A program made the position numbers and the translations under genes. Positions 6,398-9,899 of a DNA stretch of 9,899 nt are shown piece after piece (position 1 is the first letter of the stretch; every line of letters begins with the position of its first letter). The DNA lies in assembly GCA_012511185.1 (NCBI GenBank), contig JAAZGN010000061.1:1-9899 (forward strand). The letters are read 5' to 3'. Origin of the DNA: Clostridiaceae bacterium (GTDB taxonomy: Bacteria > Bacillota > Clostridia > Saccharofermentanales > DTU023). Below the pieces are notes generated by a model that did no database searches, was not told the origin of the DNA, and was given only the letters and a program-made list of their open reading frames with translations.

Positions 6398-7624
6398 CTA
6401 GAATGCCCACTCGCCGCTACGCAAAACGGGCAGGACCCTGCCGTCCTTTTTGTAGCCGGTAATGTCCAGTTCGGGTCCGCCGACCATGAAGTCAACATGG
6501 ATCATGGACTTGTTGGAACCCAAGGCCCCGCGCTCTTCATCCGTCATCTGCGGGCCGCCCCTGACCGCCTCCGCGTATGCCTGGCCGAGCGCGAAGTGGC
6601 AGGAGGCGTTTTCATCAAACAGGGTCGTCTTGAAGAGTAAGCCCGATTGGGAGACAGGCGATGAGTCCGGCACGATGGCGGCCTCACCCAGCCTGCGCGC
6701 GCCCTCGTCCATGTCAAGCAAGGTTTCGAGAACCTCGGCGTTTTGACCGGCGTAGTAATCGGTGACCCGGCCTTCCTTGAAGGTAAAGCCGAAGTCATCC
6801 ACCATCTTGCCCATAACCAGAAGCGGTTTGGTCGAACGAACAATACCGTCCACCCTTGTGCAGTGCGGTGTCGTGAACAGTTCCTCGGTTGGGATATTGG
6901 CCATGTAATCGACACCGTCCGGTGTTGTCGATGAGCCGCCGATCCACTTGTGCTGATCCGCCAGATGACAGACCAGGTCAGTGCCCGGCCCTTCGTAGTG
7001 CAAAGAGACAAAATCCTGACTGTCCAGCCAATTCTCACGCGCTTTAAGGGACCGGTCGTGCTCTTTCCAGGCCGCAACCGGGTCTTCCTGATCGACCCGG
7101 CAGGTCTTGAAGATCACTTGCCACAACCGGCTGAGAGCCTGCTCGTCATCGAGGCCGGGGAAGAGTTCCCGGGCCCAGCGGATGGAGGGACTGGCGCCAA
7201 GCGTCCATTTGATGTCGCCCGGGTGCATGTACTTCTCAAGATACTCCGTGGCCGACAGGGCGGCCTTCTGGGCTGTCTGTATCTTTTGCTGGTCGATGTG
7301 GGCAAGAAGATCCAGCGACGGTGCGAAGACCTGAATCTGGTGGTACTTGGCCTTCAGCATTTCCTCCTGGTAACCGGCACGGAAGGCGGGGAAGTAATCA
7401 AGATATGCGTCCCTGGCCTCTTCATACTTGGACAGGCTGATCATATCGTCGGCAATGTCGATGATCACATCTTTGGCGCCGGCCTTCCAGCAGGACCTGA
7501 CAATTTCACGGATGAGGGGGAGCGATTCCGTATCGCCATTCAACTGAATCAAGTCGCCCTCCTTCACATTGATTCCGACCTTGACCAGCACGTCAGCGTA
7601 CTTTAGCAGCATTTCCTGATTCAT
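6398..7624 (-). CDS. M29 family metallo-aminopeptidase
   Basis: This 408-residue protein matches the thermophilic-aminopeptidase family (M29; AmpS, PepS, AmpT), cytoplasmic dimeric enzymes that remove N-terminal residues from peptides using two metal ions. Length is typical. The probable metal ligands are all present: Glu247 in NIPTEE (243-248), Glu314 in LGEAA (312-316), His343 in NASCHFALG (339-347), and His376 and Asp378 in HVDFMVGG (376-383), the last followed by ELDITG. There is no signal peptide or membrane segment. The ATG at 7624 has a strong AAGGAGG site a few bases upstream. It starts 41 bp after the tilS stop, so it is probably cotranscribed, yet it separates tilS from hpt, which usually sit side by side. 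Substrate preference cannot be read from the sequence. The family call is firm; the specific member name is not. Confidence 0.93.
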   Translation of the reverse strand: MNQEMLLKYADVLVKVGINVKEGDLIQLNGDTESLPLIREIVRSCWKAGAKDVIIDIADDMISLSKYEEARDAYLDYFPAFRAGYQEEMLKAKYHQIQVFAPSLDLLAHIDQQKIQTAQKAALSATEYLEKYMHPGDIKWTLGASPSIRWARELFPGLDDEQALSRLWQVIFKTCRVDQEDPVAAWKEHDRSLKARENWLDSQDFVSLHYEGPGTDLVCHLADQHKWIGGSSTTPDGVDYMANIPTEELFTTPHCTRVDGIVRSTKPLLVMGKMVDDFGFTFKEGRVTDYYAGQNAEVLETLLDMDEGARRLGEAAIVPDSSPVSQSGLLFKTTLFDENASCHFALGQAYAEAVRGGPQMTDEERGALGSNKSMIHVDFMVGGPELDITGYKKDGRVLPVLRSGEWAF

Positions 7625-7665
7625 TCTTCCTCCTTATTTCAGGGTCATTCCCTTTCTTGTTTTCC

Positions 7666-8706
7666 CTATGCTTTATCTTCCAGCCACAGCCGTCCGTCAC
7701 GCATCAGCGCTGTGATCCCTCCCGCAAGCGACAGGCGCGCTTCCTTTTTTCCCCCGGACGTGACGGAGGCCACAAGCCCGGTAAGCACCTCAATCTGGGC
7801 AAGGCTCAAAGGCTGCGGTCCGCTTTCCCGGTTTTGCGACCACCCGCAGTATTGCTGCAGGACCCGTGAAGCCAGAGCCTCCGGCAAAGCGGCCAGACCC
7901 GTCAAAGACAGGCTGCCGTCCGGCAGGCGCAGCTGCCGAAAGTGATCTGCCGCCAGGGAGGTCAAGGCGTCATCGTCCTTTTCCGCCAAAGCCCCCAGCC
8001 GGACCAGCAGGGGTGCGGGGTCGTAGCCCAATGTCTTTTCCCAGGCGGGCATCAATTCCAGCCGGATCCTGTTACGCAAAAATGCATCCGAAAGGTTGGA
8101 CGCATCTTCCCGCCAAGGCAGCCCCAAGGCCCTGGCAGCCTCGACAAGCTCGTCCCTCCGGATATCGAGCAAGGGCCGGATCAGCGGCCCGTCCAGATAG
8201 CGGATCCCGATCAGTCCCCGCAATCCCGCGCCACGCCCCATATGCATGAGGATGCTCTCGGCGCGGTCGTCGAGGTGATGGGCGAGCGCGATACGGCTGC
8301 CGCCCCTAAAGGCTTTTTTCTCCTCATACCCGGCAGCGACCCGATCAAAGACCTGGCGCCGAACCATCCGACCCGCCTCTTCCAGCCCCAGTCCACTTCC
8401 TTTTGCAAAAGCAGGGACGTCCTCGCGCACCGGGACAAAGGGAATCGAATATTGATCACAGTAAGCTTTAACAAGTGCTTCGTCAAGATCGGCCTCGCCT
8501 TTTCGGATCCCATGATTCAGGTGACAGGCAAGGAGATCAAAAGCAGTCTTTTGCTGATAATACTGGAGAAAAGAAAGAAGCAACATTGAATCAACGCCGC
8601 CGGAAACACCGGCGACAATCAGGCTTTGCGGAAGAATCAGCTCTTGACGCCCACAGGTCGCTGAGATTTTTTCGAAAACACGAAAAGCAGGGGGCGGGAT
8701 CTTCAT
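7666..8706 (-). CDS. tilS: tRNA(Ile)-lysidine synthetase, short form
   Basis: TilS uses ATP and lysine to convert cytidine-34 of the CAU-anticodon tRNA-Ile to lysidine, so that the tRNA reads AUA and is charged with isoleucine. The 346-residue protein has the PP-loop SGGVDS (35-40), HLNHGIR (62-68), the tRNA-binding AHHLDDRAES segment (142-151), RPLLDIRRDEL (177-187) and REDASN (199-204) followed by RNRIR (211-215). The family usually has Gln where Arg148 stands in the DDxAE motif. It is about 80-110 residues shorter than the usual 430-460, and I see no clear C-terminal TilS_C domain, like the compact Aquifex-type enzyme. The ATG at 8706 overlaps the dnaB stop (ATGA). Only a weak, very close AGGG precedes it, so translation is probably coupled to dnaB. 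Confidence 0.95.
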   Translation of the reverse strand: MKIPPPAFRVFEKISATCGRQELILPQSLIVAGVSGGVDSMLLLSFLQYYQQKTAFDLLACHLNHGIRKGEADLDEALVKAYCDQYSIPFVPVREDVPAFAKGSGLGLEEAGRMVRRQVFDRVAAGYEEKKAFRGGSRIALAHHLDDRAESILMHMGRGAGLRGLIGIRYLDGPLIRPLLDIRRDELVEAARALGLPWREDASNLSDAFLRNRIRLELMPAWEKTLGYDPAPLLVRLGALAEKDDDALTSLAADHFRQLRLPDGSLSLTGLAALPEALASRVLQQYCGWSQNRESGPQPLSLAQIEVLTGLVASVTSGGKKEARLSLAGGITALMRDGRLWLEDKA

Positions 8707-9899
8707 AACCCTGGGGCAGAAGGTGGGGGCGGTTCAGGTGTACCGCGGTAGAAGGTTTCCGTGAAGGTCAGGATCCGCGGATTCCAGTCCAGGGTCACGG
8801 TCATTCTTTCGCCTTGCCTGTTTTTTTCGATGATCAGGTCGATTTCGCTCGTTTCCTGCAGATAGGACGCCTCTTCCTCCTGGCGGTTTGGGTCGTGGAG
8901 GAACATGACGACATCGGCATCCTGCTCGATGGCGCCTGATTCGCGCAGATCGGCAAGCCGCGGACGGCGGCCGGCCCGGTCAACTTCGCGGGAAAGCTGG
9001 GAAAGCGCCAGAACCGGGACTTCGAGATCGCGGGCCATGACCTTCAGCATCCGTGAGATCTCGGCGATCTGCTGTTGCCTGTTTTCGGCCCGTGACCGGC
9101 TGGTCGCGGTTCCCATCAGCTGAAGATAGTCGACGATGACCAGGTCGAGCTTCTGCTTTTGCAGCTGAAGCTGGCGGCAACGGGCGTGGATCTCAACCAC
9201 ATTGATGGAAGAATGGTCGTCAATGTAAATGGGAACACTGTAGAGATCGCCCAGTCCCTTGCCAATCATGTCCCAGGCCTCCTTGTCTTTCACATCGAGC
9301 GATTCAAGCTGCTGGAAGGACATCATAGTTTTGGAGGACAGGAGACGCATGGCCACTTCCTCCTTGCTCATTTCAAGCGAGAACATGGCAACGACCGCGC
9401 CGCGGTGAAAGGCCGCGTTGTGCGCAATATTGAGCGACAGAGCAGATTTGCCGACCCCGGGTCTGGAAGCAAGAATATAAAGGCCGCCTTTGCGCAATCC
9501 GCCCAGGACGCGGTTCAGGCTGGGAAATCCGATTTGGATTGGCTGAGGCCGTTCGCCGCGGGAGATGGCGCCCAGCTCATTAATCCTGGCACTCAGGACA
9601 CTACCGATGGGAAGAAGTCCTGTGCTCTCGCCTTCCTCGCGGATATGCATGATCCGCTGGGCGGCCAGTTCGATCAGCTGCTCCGCCTCATGGTCGGAGT
9701 TAAAACAAAGGTCGATGACACTGTCAAGGGATAAGATCATCCGCCGCTTGACGGACAGGTCGCGCACCAGGTCGATGTAGACCGGGTAGTTGGAAGCGAA
9801 GGGAACGGAACCGGGGAGAGCTGCCACGTATTCGCGCCCCCCCGCCCTGCCGATGTTGCCATTGGCGATCAGCTGGTTGGTCACGGTCAGGATATCGCA
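8703..9899 (-). CDS. dnaB: replicative DNA helicase DnaB, N-terminus outside the window
   Basis: DnaB is the hexameric helicase that unwinds DNA at the replication fork and recruits primase (named dnaC in Bacillus). About 398 codons are visible and the frame stays open to the right edge, so some 45-60 N-terminal residues are missing. The end of the N-terminal domain is visible, then the linker and a RecA-like ATPase domain: Walker A SRPGVGKS (nt 9444-9467), the FSLEMS motif, Walker B LVIVDYLQL, and DnaB-specific LSQLSREVD with DLRESGAIEQDAD. The C-terminal EKNRQGE segment is also present. The protein ends in a proline-rich tail, TPEPPPPSAPGL, probably dispensable. The GTG at 9884 is not a credible start because the conserved domain continues past it. 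The stop TGA overlaps the tilS ATG, making dnaB the first visible gene of this operon. Confidence 0.97.
   Translation of the reverse strand, partial: CDILTVTNQLIANGNIGRAGGREYVAALPGSVPFASNYPVYIDLVRDLSVKRRMILSLDSVIDLCFNSDHEAEQLIELAAQRIMHIREEGESTGLLPIGSVLSARINELGAISRGERPQPIQIGFPSLNRVLGGLRKGGLYILASRPGVGKSALSLNIAHNAAFHRGAVVAMFSLEMSKEEVAMRLLSSKTMMSFQQLESLDVKDKEAWDMIGKGLGDLYSVPIYIDDHSSINVVEIHARCRQLQLQKQKLDLVIVDYLQLMGTATSRSRAENRQQQIAEISRMLKVMARDLEVPVLALSQLSREVDRAGRRPRLADLRESGAIEQDADVVMFLHDPNRQEEEASYLQETSEIDLIIEKNRQGERMTVTLDWNPRILTFTETFYRGTPEPPPPSAPGL

Noticed and set aside
6950..7606. A 218-codon plus-strand frame opposite the M29 aminopeptidase
   Set aside because: It is antisense to a gene with all metal ligands in place, and its translation resembles no family I know.

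Overview
The window looks like an ordinary chromosomal housekeeping stretch from a fairly GC-rich member of the Bacillota (Clostridia-like). The main clue is the minus-strand series tilS, hpt, ftsH, a gene order classically seen in Gram-positive Firmicutes. The clostridial-style EACE motif of the MurC protein and the purine-rich GGAGG-type ribosome binding sites fit this. No rRNA, tRNA, CRISPR array, insertion sequence or phage gene is visible, and genus cannot be read from the sequence.

Layout. From the right edge, reading on the minus strand: the replicative helicase dnaB (its N-terminus lies beyond the window), tilS (tRNA-Ile lysidine synthetase, overlapping dnaB by ATGA), an M29 aminopeptidase, a 154-bp gap with two hairpins and a possible internal promoter, hpt (hypoxanthine phosphoribosyltransferase), and ftsH (membrane AAA+ protease). 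ftsH converges on murC, the only plus-strand gene, and a perfect 9-bp hairpin lies between their ends. murC diverges from a minus-strand ABC-F ATPase gene across only 65 bp, most of it a perfect 10-bp inverted repeat. After the ABC-F gene come a weak terminator-like hairpin and the first five codons of another minus-strand gene that runs off the left edge.

The genes cover replication (DnaB), decoding fidelity (TilS), ribosome rescue or translation (ABC-F), purine salvage (Hpt), peptide turnover (M29), membrane protein quality control (FtsH) and cell-wall precursor synthesis (MurC). Most are core growth functions, and I see no sign of recent transfer.

I found no convincing undescribed system. 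The most interesting places are non-coding. One is the murC/ABC-F divergent region, where the inverted repeat resembles the HrcA operator CIRCE with altered inner bases and spacing, and each arm also carries an outward-facing extended -10 motif. The other is the hpt leader, where an anti-Shine-Dalgarno sequence sits inside a hairpin and could alternatively pair with the hpt ribosome binding site.
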